Assembly: GCF_009857605.1 (NCBI RefSeq)
Contig: NZ_WWCT01000020.1
Location: 62,001 to 126,000, forward strand
From: Duganella levis
GTDB taxonomy: Bacteria > Pseudomonadota > Gammaproteobacteria > Burkholderiales > Burkholderiaceae_D
Direction of reading: 5' to 3'
Length of the DNA: 64,000 bases
Shown piece after piece: positions 25,645 through 34,282 of the stretch. Numbering within the stretch: the stretch's first letter is position 1; every line of letters starts with the position of its first letter. A model generated the notes under the pieces. That model was not told the DNA's origin. It saw only the letters and a program-made list of their open reading frames with translations, and did no database searches. The position numbers and the translations under genes were made by a program.

Positions 25645-27030
25645 TTAATGCGCATTTTCCCGCTTCAGCACCACGGCCACGGTCCGCAGGATAATCCAGA
25701 TATCGAGCCACAACGACCAGTTGCGCAAGTAATCGAGATCACATTCCACCCGCGCCTGCATTTTGTCAAGCGTCTCCGTCTCTCCGCGCAAACCGTTGAC
25801 CTGGGCCAGGCCGGTAATGCCGGGCTTGACCTTGTGTCTCAGCATATAGCCTTTGATCAGTTTGCGATACTGCTCGTTATGCGCCACCGCATGCGGGCGC
25901 GGGCCGACGATGCTCATCCGCCCCTGCAGCACATTGATGAATTGTGGCAATTCGTCCAGCGAACTACGCCGCAAGAAACCACCGATACGCGTCACGCGCT
26001 GGTCGTTTTTCTTGGCTTGCACCACCCGCTCGCCGTCTTCCGCCACCGTCATCGAGCGGAATTTGTAGACAATGATTTCCTCGCCGTGCAGGCCATAGCG
26101 GCGCTGGCGGAAGATCATCGGACCACGCGAACTCAGCTTCACCATCAGACCGATCACCGCCATGATCGGCAACAGCAGCAGCGAGATGCTGGCCGCCAGC
26201 ACGATGTCGCTGGCGCGCTTGACAAAGGCGTTAAAGCCGGTAAACGGTGATTCGCAGATGGCGATCACCGGCATGCCGCCAATATTGTCGAAGCGTGCCT
26301 GCATCAGATCGAACACATAGATGTTAGGCAGAAAATACACCGAGGCCGTGGTGTCCTGCAGTTGATCGATCAGATTGACCACGCGCGGGTCGGCCGAGAT
26401 CGGCTGACTGATGAACACCATGCGGATGTGATGCTTGCGCACATAGTCAAACACATCCGGCACCTTGCCCAGCATCGGCTGACGCAGGTCGGCCGGCCAA
26501 CGGTCCTGTGCGCGGTCATCGAAATAACCGTGCACGCGCATGAACAGATGGCGGTGGTCTTCGACCGTTTCCGCAAAGCGCTGACTGGCCTGGTTGGCGC
26601 CGATGATGACGGCTGAGCGCACTTCGTTGATGTCGCGCTCGGGATCGGCCAGCAGGCGGCGCGCCACCAGGTGGCTGACCACCAGCACCACCGGAGTCGA
26701 GACAAACCATACCAGCACCACCTGCTTGGCATAATGGGTGGTGAAGCCGGACAACGAGGCCAGCAGTATCAGGATGGTCGCCGTCACCGCCCAGCCCAGC
26801 ACCACGTTCCAAGCCGACGCCATCAGGCGGCCGCCGCGCCAGGCACCATACGGATCAATATGCTCGTAGACCGAGGAGGAAATAAAGAAGGCCACCACCG
26901 TCAGCACCAGCGCATAGCCGGTAAAGGGTTCGCCCAACAACATGGAGCTCAGATACAGCATCCCCATGATGATCAGCGGGTCCAGCACACGCTGGAAGAA
27001 TGACAACAAGGGCAAATCAGTAGCCGTCAT
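25645..27030 (-). CDS. Undecaprenyl-phosphate glucose phosphotransferase
   Basis: 461 residues. Four N-terminal membrane helices, a CoA-binding-like Rossmann domain (about 140-260) and a C-terminal bacterial sugar transferase domain. The catalytic region is SRGPMIFRQRRYGLHGEEIIVYKFRSM, and SLDELPQFINVLQGRMSIVGPRP follows. The enzyme moves a sugar-1-phosphate (glucose in WcaJ/EpsB relatives, galactose in some) from its UDP carrier onto undecaprenyl phosphate, the first committed step of the repeat unit. It is five bases after epsL. Confidence 0.92.
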   Translation of the reverse strand: MTATDLPLLSFFQRVLDPLIIMGMLYLSSMLLGEPFTGYALVLTVVAFFISSSVYEHIDPYGAWRGGRLMASAWNVVLGWAVTATILILLASLSGFTTHYAKQVVLVWFVSTPVVLVVSHLVARRLLADPERDINEVRSAVIIGANQASQRFAETVEDHRHLFMRVHGYFDDRAQDRWPADLRQPMLGKVPDVFDYVRKHHIRMVFISQPISADPRVVNLIDQLQDTTASVYFLPNIYVFDLMQARFDNIGGMPVIAICESPFTGFNAFVKRASDIVLAASISLLLLPIMAVIGLMVKLSSRGPMIFRQRRYGLHGEEIIVYKFRSMTVAEDGERVVQAKKNDQRVTRIGGFLRRSSLDELPQFINVLQGRMSIVGPRPHAVAHNEQYRKLIKGYMLRHKVKPGITGLAQVNGLRGETETLDKMQARVECDLDYLRNWSLWLDIWIILRTVAVVLKRENAH

Positions 27031-27034
27031 AGAA

Positions 27035-28249
27035 TCAGAATGCGATTTGCGCGCTCAGAGAAACGCTATTGGATTTGTAATTGCCGGAACCCACAGCAAA
27101 GTTGCCGCTCCGCGCACTATGGGCGATACCGGCGACGATCTGGGTACTCGGCAGCGGAGTGTAAGTCACGGACAGATTGGCCGTGCGCAAGGTATCGTTG
27201 GGGGCGGACACCACCGCGACACCGCTGACGGTGCCGAAATCGCGTTTCTCGCGGCGCAACAGGCCATTAACGCCCAGCTTGCTGGTGGCCTGCCACGTCG
27301 CCTCCGCGCTAACTCCCTTGTTCAGTGAACTATTGATGGTACTGCCCTCCACTGCGGAAAACTCGCGCCATGCGCTGCCCGTCAGCTTGACTTTGGCAAC
27401 CGGCGTCCAATAGGCGTTCACGCGGCCATTGGCGCCGCTCTGATCGCGTTCGCCAAACACCTCGTGCGTGCGTTTCGCCCGCCCCGCCAATATCTGGACC
27501 TGAGTGATCGCGCTGTACTGCCAGAAAATATTAATCTTGGCGTCGTTCTGCTTGTAGCCATCGCTGATCAGGAAACCCAGCAGCGTACCGTCCGGATAAC
27601 TACCCTTAAGATGCCCCAGCTGCACCCCGATACGGCTGCCCGTGGCAACCAGATAGTCCACACCCAATGTGGCCGTATCCTCATCGCGGTTGTTGTATTG
27701 CTGCGAAGCCAGTCCATACCGAAATTGCTGGCGGACGAAACTTCCACGCATCTGCCAGCTCGGATGAAACAGCCAGGTACCGTCGACATACTCCTTGCGC
27801 TGCAGGCGCATATTGCGGTCGATGCTGCTCTGCTCGGAGAACGGCGTCAACGATTCAGAGTACACGCCCCCAAGGTGCCCGAACAAATGCGTGCCCAGCT
27901 TCCAGGCCCATTCGCCGCGCGCATCCTTACCGGTGTAGTCATACTCATTAAAGTGACTGAATGCGACCCGTGTCACGTGCGCATCGCCGGTAAATTCCTG
28001 CAACCCATAGGGAACATCAAATTGCAAACCTGCGATGCTCTGCCGGTAGTTGTCAGAGCGTTGGCCATCGATGCTCTGACCATCATCCAGACGCAGCAAA
28101 TTATCGTCATGAATCAACGCCACCGAAACATACGGTTGAATGGTGTCGCTGATGGCGGCCGCCGCAGGCGCAGCATACATGACGCTGATCGCCAGCGTCA
28201 GCGCAGAATGGGTTCGGCGCGGCGTCCGCACGCGTTTTTTTACTGGCAT
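27035..28249 (-). CDS. epsL: Outer membrane beta-barrel EPS protein EpsL
   Basis: 404 residues. A signal peptide (MPVKKRVRTPRR..., cleaved near AAPAAAA-IS) is followed by many alternating amphipathic strands and ends with an aromatic/hydrophobic strand (SVSLSAQIAF), as in outer membrane barrels. Strand pairs such as VALIHDDNLLRLDDG are characteristic of the XrtB/PEP-CTERM-associated EpsL family. The start was placed here because an upstream TTG lies inside the promoter -10 box. It is the first gene of the EPS export operon and is the likely outer membrane channel for the polymer. Confidence 0.88.
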   Translation of the reverse strand: MPVKKRVRTPRRTHSALTLAISVMYAAPAAAAISDTIQPYVSVALIHDDNLLRLDDGQSIDGQRSDNYRQSIAGLQFDVPYGLQEFTGDAHVTRVAFSHFNEYDYTGKDARGEWAWKLGTHLFGHLGGVYSESLTPFSEQSSIDRNMRLQRKEYVDGTWLFHPSWQMRGSFVRQQFRYGLASQQYNNRDEDTATLGVDYLVATGSRIGVQLGHLKGSYPDGTLLGFLISDGYKQNDAKINIFWQYSAITQVQILAGRAKRTHEVFGERDQSGANGRVNAYWTPVAKVKLTGSAWREFSAVEGSTINSSLNKGVSAEATWQATSKLGVNGLLRREKRDFGTVSGVAVVSAPNDTLRTANLSVTYTPLPSTQIVAGIAHSARSGNFAVGSGNYKSNSVSLSAQIAF

Positions 28250-28276
28250 CACCAGCATCGCAGGAAAGAAACTCAA

Positions 28277-28305
28277 ATTATTCTTTCGTTATCAAGAGTT
28301 GACAA
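28277..28305 (-). promoter_or_regulatory. Sigma-70-like promoter of the epsL operon
   Basis: On the minus strand TTGTCA (complement of 28300-28305) is followed after 17 bases by AATAAT (complement of 28277-28282). Each box matches five of six consensus bases with ideal spacing. Transcription would begin about 20 bases before the epsL ATG. Confidence 0.65.
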
Positions 28306-28532
28306 GCAAGCCATATTTTACAATCTTACCAGCAACTCGCGCTTCTGGCACACATTATCACCATCGATACACGCAGAAGGCTCCGCACGCAACAATGACC
28401 TCCAGCACAACTATGCGCAATTGCCAATAATAGCACTGAAACAACAAACTATTGCCTTGGGTGTGCAACAGAACGCGGGCACCGGGGGCGGGGTTGTAGA
28501 TTCAATGCAACAATTGCCAAAGCGCATTCGGC

Positions 28533-30437
28533 TCAGCCCTGGCTACGGCCTTCAATCAACTCCCAGCGCTCCAGCGCGGCCAGCAATTCGACCTCAATTT
28601 CCTCGACCCGCTGGTTGACGCGCTTGGCCTCGGCCGCGTTTTTCTTGTAGAAGTCAGGGTCGGACAACTGCAACGTCAGCGCGGTCTGCTCATCTTCAAG
28701 CGCGGCGATCAATTTCGGCAACTCGTCGAGCTCGCGCTGTTCCTTGAAGCTGAGCTTCCTGACCTTGGCGGCCGGTGCCGCCACAGGCGCCGGCTCGGCC
28801 TTGGCCGCCGGTTTGGCGGCAGCTTTTACCGGCGTCGCCACGGTATCGCGCACCCGCTCCCAGTCGCTGTAGCCGCCGACGAACTCGCGCCAGTTGCCAT
28901 CGCCTTCGGCCACGATCACCTGGGTCACCACGTTGTCCAGGAAGGTACGGTCGTGACTGACCAGGAACACGGTGCCGGCGTAATCTTCCAGCAGCTCTTC
29001 CAGCAGTTCCAGCGTTTCGATGTCCAGGTCATTGGTTGGTTCATCGAGCACCAGACAGTTGGACGGCTTGGCGAACAGGCGCGCCAGCAGCAGGCGGTTG
29101 CGCTCACCACCGGACAGCGATTTGACCGGCGAGCGGGCGCGTTCCGGCGCAAACAGGAAGTCGTTCAGATAGCTCATCACATGTTTGCGCTGGCCGTTGA
29201 TCTCGACCCAGTCGCTGCCCGGCGCGATGGTGTCCATCAGGCTGGCCTCATCGTTGAGCTGGGCGCGCATCTGGTCGAAGTATGCGACCTGTAATTTGGT
29301 GCCCAGTTTGGCGACGCCGGAGTCCGGTGTCAGTTCGCCCAGAATCATTTTCAGCAGTGTGGTCTTGCCGGCGCCGTTGGCGCCGATCAGGCCAACCTTG
29401 TCGCCACGCAGGATGGTGCCGGTGAAGCTGCGCACGATGGTGCGGTCGCCGTACACCTTGCTGATGTTCTCCAGCTCGGCGACGATCTTGCCGGAGCGGT
29501 CGGCGGACGACACTTCCAGCTTGACCTGGCCCTGCTGCTCGCGGCGCGCGGCGCGTTGCAGGCGCAGCGCTTCCAGCCGGCGCACCCGGCCCTCGTCGCG
29601 CACGCGGCGCGCCTTGACGCCTTTGCGGATCCAGATCTCCTCCTGCGCCAGCACCTTGTCGAACTTGGCGTTTTCCACTTCCTCGTTTTCCAGCAGCTCG
29701 GCCTTGCGGGCCTGGTAGGTGGTGAAGTTACCGGGGAAGGACAGCAGGCGGCCACGGTCCAGTTCGATGATACGCGTAGCGACATTGTCGAGGAAGGAGC
29801 GATCGTGGGTAATGAACAGCACGCTACCCTTGAAGTCGCGCAGCAGGCCTTCCAGCCACATGATGGAGCTGAAGTCCAGGTGATTGGTCGGTTCATCGAG
29901 CAACAACACGTCGGGGGCCGACACCAGCGCGCGCGCCAGCGCCACGCGCTTCTGCATCCCGCCCGACAGCTGCTTCATCAGCAGGTTGCCGGACAGATTC
30001 AGCTTATCCAGCACGGTTTCGACCTTGTTGCTCACGTTCCAGGCGTCGCCGGCATCCAGTAGCACCTGGATGTCGTGCATGCGCTCCATCAGGGCGTCGT
30101 CGTCGCCCTGGCCGAACTGGCCGGTCAGCGCCTCATATTCCTTCAACAGCGCCGGGAACTCGCCCAAGCCAGACGCCACCGCGTCATGCACCGACATCTC
30201 CGCCTCGAACACCGGCTCCTGCTCGACATAGACGATGTTCAGGTTTTGCTGCATGACCAGCAGGCCGTCGTCCAGCTTGATGCGGCCGGAAATGATTTTC
30301 AGCAGCGACGATTTGCCGGTGCCGTTACGACCGATCAGACCGACGCGTTCGCCAGTTTCAAGAGAAAATTCTGCATGATCGAGCAGCGCGACGTGGCCGA
30401 AGGCGAGTTGTGCGGAAGAGAGGGAAATGACTGCCAT
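28533..30437 (-). CDS. uup: ABC-F family ATP-binding protein Uup
   Basis: 634 residues. Two soluble ABC domains without membrane segments: Walker A GRNGTGKSS and GANGAGKTT, signatures LSGGMQKR and LSGGERNR, Walker B LLLDEPTNHLD and LVLDEPTNDLD. A charged linker lies between, and a C-terminal coiled coil (FKEQRELDELPKLIAALEDEQ...) is diagnostic of Uup. ABC-F proteins act on ribosomes or on replication/recombination intermediates rather than transport. The ATG at MAVISLSSAQLAFG is the conserved start. It is a housekeeping gene separating two glycan regions. Confidence 0.93.
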   Translation of the reverse strand: MAVISLSSAQLAFGHVALLDHAEFSLETGERVGLIGRNGTGKSSLLKIISGRIKLDDGLLVMQQNLNIVYVEQEPVFEAEMSVHDAVASGLGEFPALLKEYEALTGQFGQGDDDALMERMHDIQVLLDAGDAWNVSNKVETVLDKLNLSGNLLMKQLSGGMQKRVALARALVSAPDVLLLDEPTNHLDFSSIMWLEGLLRDFKGSVLFITHDRSFLDNVATRIIELDRGRLLSFPGNFTTYQARKAELLENEEVENAKFDKVLAQEEIWIRKGVKARRVRDEGRVRRLEALRLQRAARREQQGQVKLEVSSADRSGKIVAELENISKVYGDRTIVRSFTGTILRGDKVGLIGANGAGKTTLLKMILGELTPDSGVAKLGTKLQVAYFDQMRAQLNDEASLMDTIAPGSDWVEINGQRKHVMSYLNDFLFAPERARSPVKSLSGGERNRLLLARLFAKPSNCLVLDEPTNDLDIETLELLEELLEDYAGTVFLVSHDRTFLDNVVTQVIVAEGDGNWREFVGGYSDWERVRDTVATPVKAAAKPAAKAEPAPVAAPAAKVRKLSFKEQRELDELPKLIAALEDEQTALTLQLSDPDFYKKNAAEAKRVNQRVEEIEVELLAALERWELIEGRSQG

Positions 30438-30542
30438 AAATAAGCTTAATGAACTCAGGGTGCTCGCGCGCTGCGCCGAAAGGGCGAAACGGCAACGATT
30501 AGATGGATGAAGCCAGTATTGTACCGATAGAACGCCCATCCA

Positions 30543-30572
30543 TTACCAATTCTTGGCTCGCACGGCTATAAT
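30543..30572 (+). promoter_or_regulatory. Promoter of tRNA-Arg
   Basis: TTACCA, 18 bases, then a perfect TATAAT ending 10 bases before the tRNA 5' end. The arrangement fits a sigma-70 promoter for the tRNA gene. Confidence 0.65.
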
Positions 30573-30582
30573 TGCGCCGCGT

Positions 30583-30657
30583 CTCCCCGTAGCACAATGG
30601 ATAGTGCACATGCCTCCTAAGCGTGGGATACTGGTTCGATTCCAGTCGGGGGGACCA
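30583..30657 (+). tRNA. tRNA-Arg (anticodon CCU)
   Basis: A complete cloverleaf can be drawn: acceptor CTCCCCG/CGGGGGG with one wobble pair, D stem GCAC/GTGC, anticodon stem CATGC/GCGTG with loop CTCCTAA (anticodon CCT at 30616-30618), T stem ACTGG/CCAGT with TTCGATT, discriminator A and an encoded CCA. It reads AGG codons. The DNA beyond its 3' end becomes strongly AT-rich from about 31 kb, so it is a candidate insertion point. Confidence 0.95.
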
Positions 30658-30960
30658 TCCGCCGTCAGCCGCCCCACTATTTCCTGCTTCAAAGGCACGC
30701 AAGAAGCAAGACTTTCTTTACATATGAGGCTGGACCAGCGGCTAAGCGTCGAAAAAGTTGCAATCTCCACCGTCAATCGGGCTCAGCCTGAGCCCTAATA
30801 TCCGTAGCAGCGTTCGCCTCGGAATGGCAAAGAGTCAAATCGAGCAGGTCAGTTCGGCGCGCAACTAACATCTATTGCCCTCCCCCAATCGCCGCCCCTA
30901 TGTGGCCTTCATGATCCGTTGCATCACGCGTTGTGGCGGTGCGACATGGCCGCCAGCCCA
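30658..30960. other. Intergenic region after tRNA-Arg
   Basis: No gene is recognised in these 303 bases. A short inverted repeat TGGCGG/CCGCCA (30934-30939 and 30950-30955) just past the GT-C gene stop codon could be a weak transcript end. No duplicate of the tRNA 3' end was found in the window by eye. Confidence 0.45.
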
Positions 30961-32700
30961 CTAAGCTATCTTCCTTTTTTTCTGAAATTGAACAGTAAAA
31001 TAAACCGCCAATAAAATGAACAAAGTGAAACTTATGATGCTAATCCAGTTCCCTTTTGCTTCTGCATTTGTCGTAGTTCTTTCAATGGAAATTTGATGCA
31101 CTCCCGGTAAAACCTCAAATCCAACCAGCTTGTCAGCAGTTACAGGAAGCACTGGAAGAACAGTATTTTTTTCGTCTACTGCATTCCAACCTGGAAAATA
31201 AAACTGGTGAATCGAAACAATTGACTTTTCTCGCGCATCGACTTTGATCAGGAATTTTGCGCCTGATCTTGTTGCCGTTATGATTTTTGCATCACCCGAC
31301 TCCACTTGTCCGATAAAGGCAGTCTCGAGGTGTGCTCCCAAGCGATGTGCGATTGCCCCCGGCTCTGATGAAAGTGTTGTGCCTGCTGGGAAGTATTCAG
31401 TCGGGCTGAGCCGATACTTGACCATCTCCTTTCCAAACAATTCCGTCCGATCGTTTTTTTCTTTTTTTATGAACTTGTAAGAAGAGAAGTTTTGCAAAAG
31501 GAAAAATGATGCAAATATCAAAACTCCCAAAAGGACTATCCGGCTTCTGGCGGCACTGGATTGCAAATTGCTGATTACAACTAAAAATAGTGTGATCGCT
31601 GAAAACTCAACAACACTCAAGATACGCCATAAAAACTGAATTTTCCTCAGCGGAGATGGCTCTTGAAATAAGAACATCATTTTCCCCGCCATGGCAGCAG
31701 TAGCTAACGCTGCGACTAACAGCCAAAACACGGCAAAGTAGCCAGATGCTTTGGTTATCCTAGCCGAGCTCATCTTGCACTCGATTAAACAATATATTGA
31801 AAATGACAGGTATATAATGACGATTAATGAAAGCACCATTTCGAATTTAGCAAAATTAGCCAAGCTAAACTCAGAAAATAAAGCAGTCTGCTCAATGGCG
31901 ACCTGAAACAACATCGATGAATCAATCTGATCAAACAAGCTTAGCGCAGGCACAAAATACAGGGCTGACATGCCTATGCCGATCGCCGACGAAAACACCA
32001 GAAGGAATATTTTTTTAGGATCTAATTTTGAAACTTTATTTTCACTAAACGCCACCAGTAGAGAATACACAAAGGCAATGGGCCCTACTAGCATTGCGGT
32101 AAGCAAATGGGTAAGAAATATCCCGGCTACTGACAGTGCCAAGATCAGCACCCATTTTTTCTTATCTGAAGTTAATACTTTAAGAATTCCGCAAAAAATC
32201 AATGGTATCCAAATATACGCAGCATATTCTGCTATAGCTGCTCTCGTATAAAAATTACAAAGCAAATGGTATGGGGCGACTGCATAAAAAGTTGAAACTA
32301 AAATCGCGATTTTTTTATCAGTATAATTTCTGGCCCAGACAAAAAATGCCGCCGCAGATAAAACCGACATGAAAAATGCAGAAATTCCAATCACCCGATC
32401 CGGAGGTAATTTCCCCAAAAAAAGCAAGTCCACTAAAACAGAAAAAAAAGTAGAAAATGGAGGATAAAAATAAAATGTCGGCGCCCCCATTCCGTCCATT
32501 TGATCGCTCAGCCAACGAGGATAGGAAAAACCGGACGAAAATATGTCTCTTACAGAAAGAAACCACGAAAGGTGTGTGGGAAGATCATGCCCACTTCGAA
32601 CACCGAAAGCCAGCAATGGAAAAAATGCAATGATAATTATTGCAGAACAAAATATAAACAAATACCTGAATTTGAACTGGTTCAAATTAAAAAAAAGCAT
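30961..32700 (-). CDS. AT-rich polytopic membrane protein, GtrC-like GT-C transferase (putative)
   Basis: 579 residues with about 11 membrane helices and a periplasmic C-terminal domain. The first loop contains SGHD39LPTHLSW and FYFYPPFSTFF, as in membrane proteins annotated as 6-pyruvoyl-tetrahydropterin synthase-related, now viewed as GT-C-like. Lys, Ile and Phe are abundant, and sampled 60-base rows have 30-45% GC, far below the surrounding genes. It follows gtrB and gtrA on the same strand, so it is the likely specificity transferase of the cassette. The low GC argues for recent acquisition. Confidence 0.75.
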   Translation of the reverse strand: MLFFNLNQFKFRYLFIFCSAIIIIAFFPLLAFGVRSGHDLPTHLSWFLSVRDIFSSGFSYPRWLSDQMDGMGAPTFYFYPPFSTFFSVLVDLLFLGKLPPDRVIGISAFFMSVLSAAAFFVWARNYTDKKIAILVSTFYAVAPYHLLCNFYTRAAIAEYAAYIWIPLIFCGILKVLTSDKKKWVLILALSVAGIFLTHLLTAMLVGPIAFVYSLLVAFSENKVSKLDPKKIFLLVFSSAIGIGMSALYFVPALSLFDQIDSSMLFQVAIEQTALFSEFSLANFAKFEMVLSLIVIIYLSFSIYCLIECKMSSARITKASGYFAVFWLLVAALATAAMAGKMMFLFQEPSPLRKIQFLWRILSVVEFSAITLFLVVISNLQSSAARSRIVLLGVLIFASFFLLQNFSSYKFIKKEKNDRTELFGKEMVKYRLSPTEYFPAGTTLSSEPGAIAHRLGAHLETAFIGQVESGDAKIITATRSGAKFLIKVDAREKSIVSIHQFYFPGWNAVDEKNTVLPVLPVTADKLVGFEVLPGVHQISIERTTTNAEAKGNWISIISFTLFILLAVYFTVQFQKKRKIA

Positions 32701-32832
32701 TTTTCACTTTCAAAAAGAAGGTAATAATGTTGCTGCATTAGCTTCTGAAACATCGAGCCAGCCTCCCGGTGTGGCTTTAAGCTATGGTAATGGGAACGCA
32801 GCGGCGTCTGGTTTCGCCGTGTTTCTGTCGCG

Positions 32833-33237
32833 TCAGGCTTTCGCATCGACATTACTGCGGCGAAACGTCCAAACCAAATTAAGGGAATAGGTGATCGCCA
32901 GCACGGCAGCACTCGCAATCACTTGCGCTACCAGGTAATTAACGTTGGCGAAGTCGATGAGCACTTTCATCAACAGTCCATTCACGGCCGCTCCGAATAT
33001 TGCGGTCGCGGCGAACTTGGGCAGCGCAGAAGAATGCGCTGTGCTACCGAATGTGAAGCGTGCATTTAACAGGTAATTGATGACTGCGCCAACCAAAGCA
33101 CCAATCACCGATGCGGTCACCGGCTTGGCCCAATGCAGTGACACGAAACTCGCCAGAACGACATACTGGGCCAAAGTCCCCACGGCGCCCACCATCGCAT
33201 AGGTGACAAACCGGATGACGCTGCGGCGATCAGGCAT
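32833..33237 (-). CDS. gtrA: GtrA family flippase-like membrane protein
   Basis: 134 residues, four helices, with RFVTYAMVGAVGTLAQYVV and a conserved NYLLNARFTFGS after helix 2. The ATG is preceded by AGGA and overlaps the end of gtrB by eight bases. GtrA is thought to flip the undecaprenyl-phosphate-sugar made by GtrB. It ends 132 bases before the AT-rich transferase gene. GC content is normal here, unlike its downstream partner. Confidence 0.9.
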   Translation of the reverse strand: MPDRRSVIRFVTYAMVGAVGTLAQYVVLASFVSLHWAKPVTASVIGALVGAVINYLLNARFTFGSTAHSSALPKFAATAIFGAAVNGLLMKVLIDFANVNYLVAQVIASAAVLAITYSLNLVWTFRRSNVDAKA

Positions 33238-34174
33238 GTTCCTGACCTGCTTCATGCCGACGTCGAATCAGATAGACCGGCCGCTTCTTCGATTCAAAAT
33301 AAATACGGCCGACATACTCGCCCAATACCCCGATGCCAATCAGCTGTACTCCACCCAGCAGCAACACGGCGGTGGCCAACGACGCATAACCCGGCACGTC
33401 AACCCCCTCCACCAAGGTGCGAACCACCAGGTAGAACGCCCGCAGCAGGGCAAACACAGCGACCGCAGACCCCAGATAAGTCCAGACCCGCAGTGGCAAG
33501 GTACTGAAACTGGTAAACCCCTCCAATGCGAAGTTCCATAACTTCCACCCCGAGAACTTGGTCTCGCCAGCCACCCGCTCCACCCGTGCATACTCCACCA
33601 CGGTGGTGCGGTAACCGACCCAGGCAAATAGCCCCTTCATGAAACGTCTGGTTTCCGGCAGTAGCTTGAGGGCGTCAACCACTTCACGCGACATCAAGCG
33701 AAAATCGCCGACGTTTTGCGGAATTTTCACTTCAGACACGGCGTTATGCATGCGGTAGAACATGGCAGCGGTCCAGCGCTTCAAGCCGGAATCAGAATCG
33801 CGATTGGCGCGTTTCGCCAGCACCACGTCGTAACCCTCGCGCCATTTATCGACCAGAAGGGAAATCATCTCTGGCGGGTCCTGCAAATCGGCGTCGAACG
33901 GCACGATCACATCACCGCGGGCCTCATCAATCGCGGCGGATAACGCCGCCTCTTTGCCAAAGTTACGCGTCAAATCAATCACGCGCACGCGGGGATCACG
34001 CTCGGAAACCGCCACCAGCTGCTGCAGCGTGTCGTCGCGGCTGCCATCGTTGACGCAAACGATTTCGAACCGCATGTTGGGAATTGCTTCCAGTGCGGGA
34101 ATTACATTCGCGAAAAAGTGCACTATGGCTTCCGATTCGTTATAAAACGGAACCGTCAATGACAATAAATGCAA
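33230..34174 (-). CDS. gtrB: GtrB-like polyprenyl-phosphate glycosyltransferase
   Basis: 314 residues. GT2 domain with LTVPFYNESEAI, VCVNDGSRDDTL, then D94-A-D96 in VPFDADLQDPPEM and GDFRLMSREVV, all typical of the bactoprenol glucosyltransferase GtrB/ArnC group. Two C-terminal membrane helices (about 228-285) precede VGRIYFESKKRPVYLIRR, another family hallmark. It forms undecaprenyl-phosphate-sugar, most often glucose. First gene of the Gtr trio; 108 bases separate it from the acyltransferase upstream. Confidence 0.92.
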   Translation of the reverse strand: MHLLSLTVPFYNESEAIVHFFANVIPALEAIPNMRFEIVCVNDGSRDDTLQQLVAVSERDPRVRVIDLTRNFGKEAALSAAIDEARGDVIVPFDADLQDPPEMISLLVDKWREGYDVVLAKRANRDSDSGLKRWTAAMFYRMHNAVSEVKIPQNVGDFRLMSREVVDALKLLPETRRFMKGLFAWVGYRTTVVEYARVERVAGETKFSGWKLWNFALEGFTSFSTLPLRVWTYLGSAVAVFALLRAFYLVVRTLVEGVDVPGYASLATAVLLLGGVQLIGIGVLGEYVGRIYFESKKRPVYLIRRRHEAGQEHA

Positions 34175-34282
34175 GGGATATCCTTTCGATAGAGATTTCT
34201 TTTACTGCTGCCTATTGGACAGTCTCCTAATAAGCCTCAATTACGGTCGCGGCCATGGCCACGGCAACCAATCTTGAAGTAG

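Noticed and set aside
30583..30657. tRNA 3' end as proven attachment site of a genomic island
   Set aside because: No integrase gene and no direct repeat of the tRNA end found in the window; kept only as a low-interest lead.
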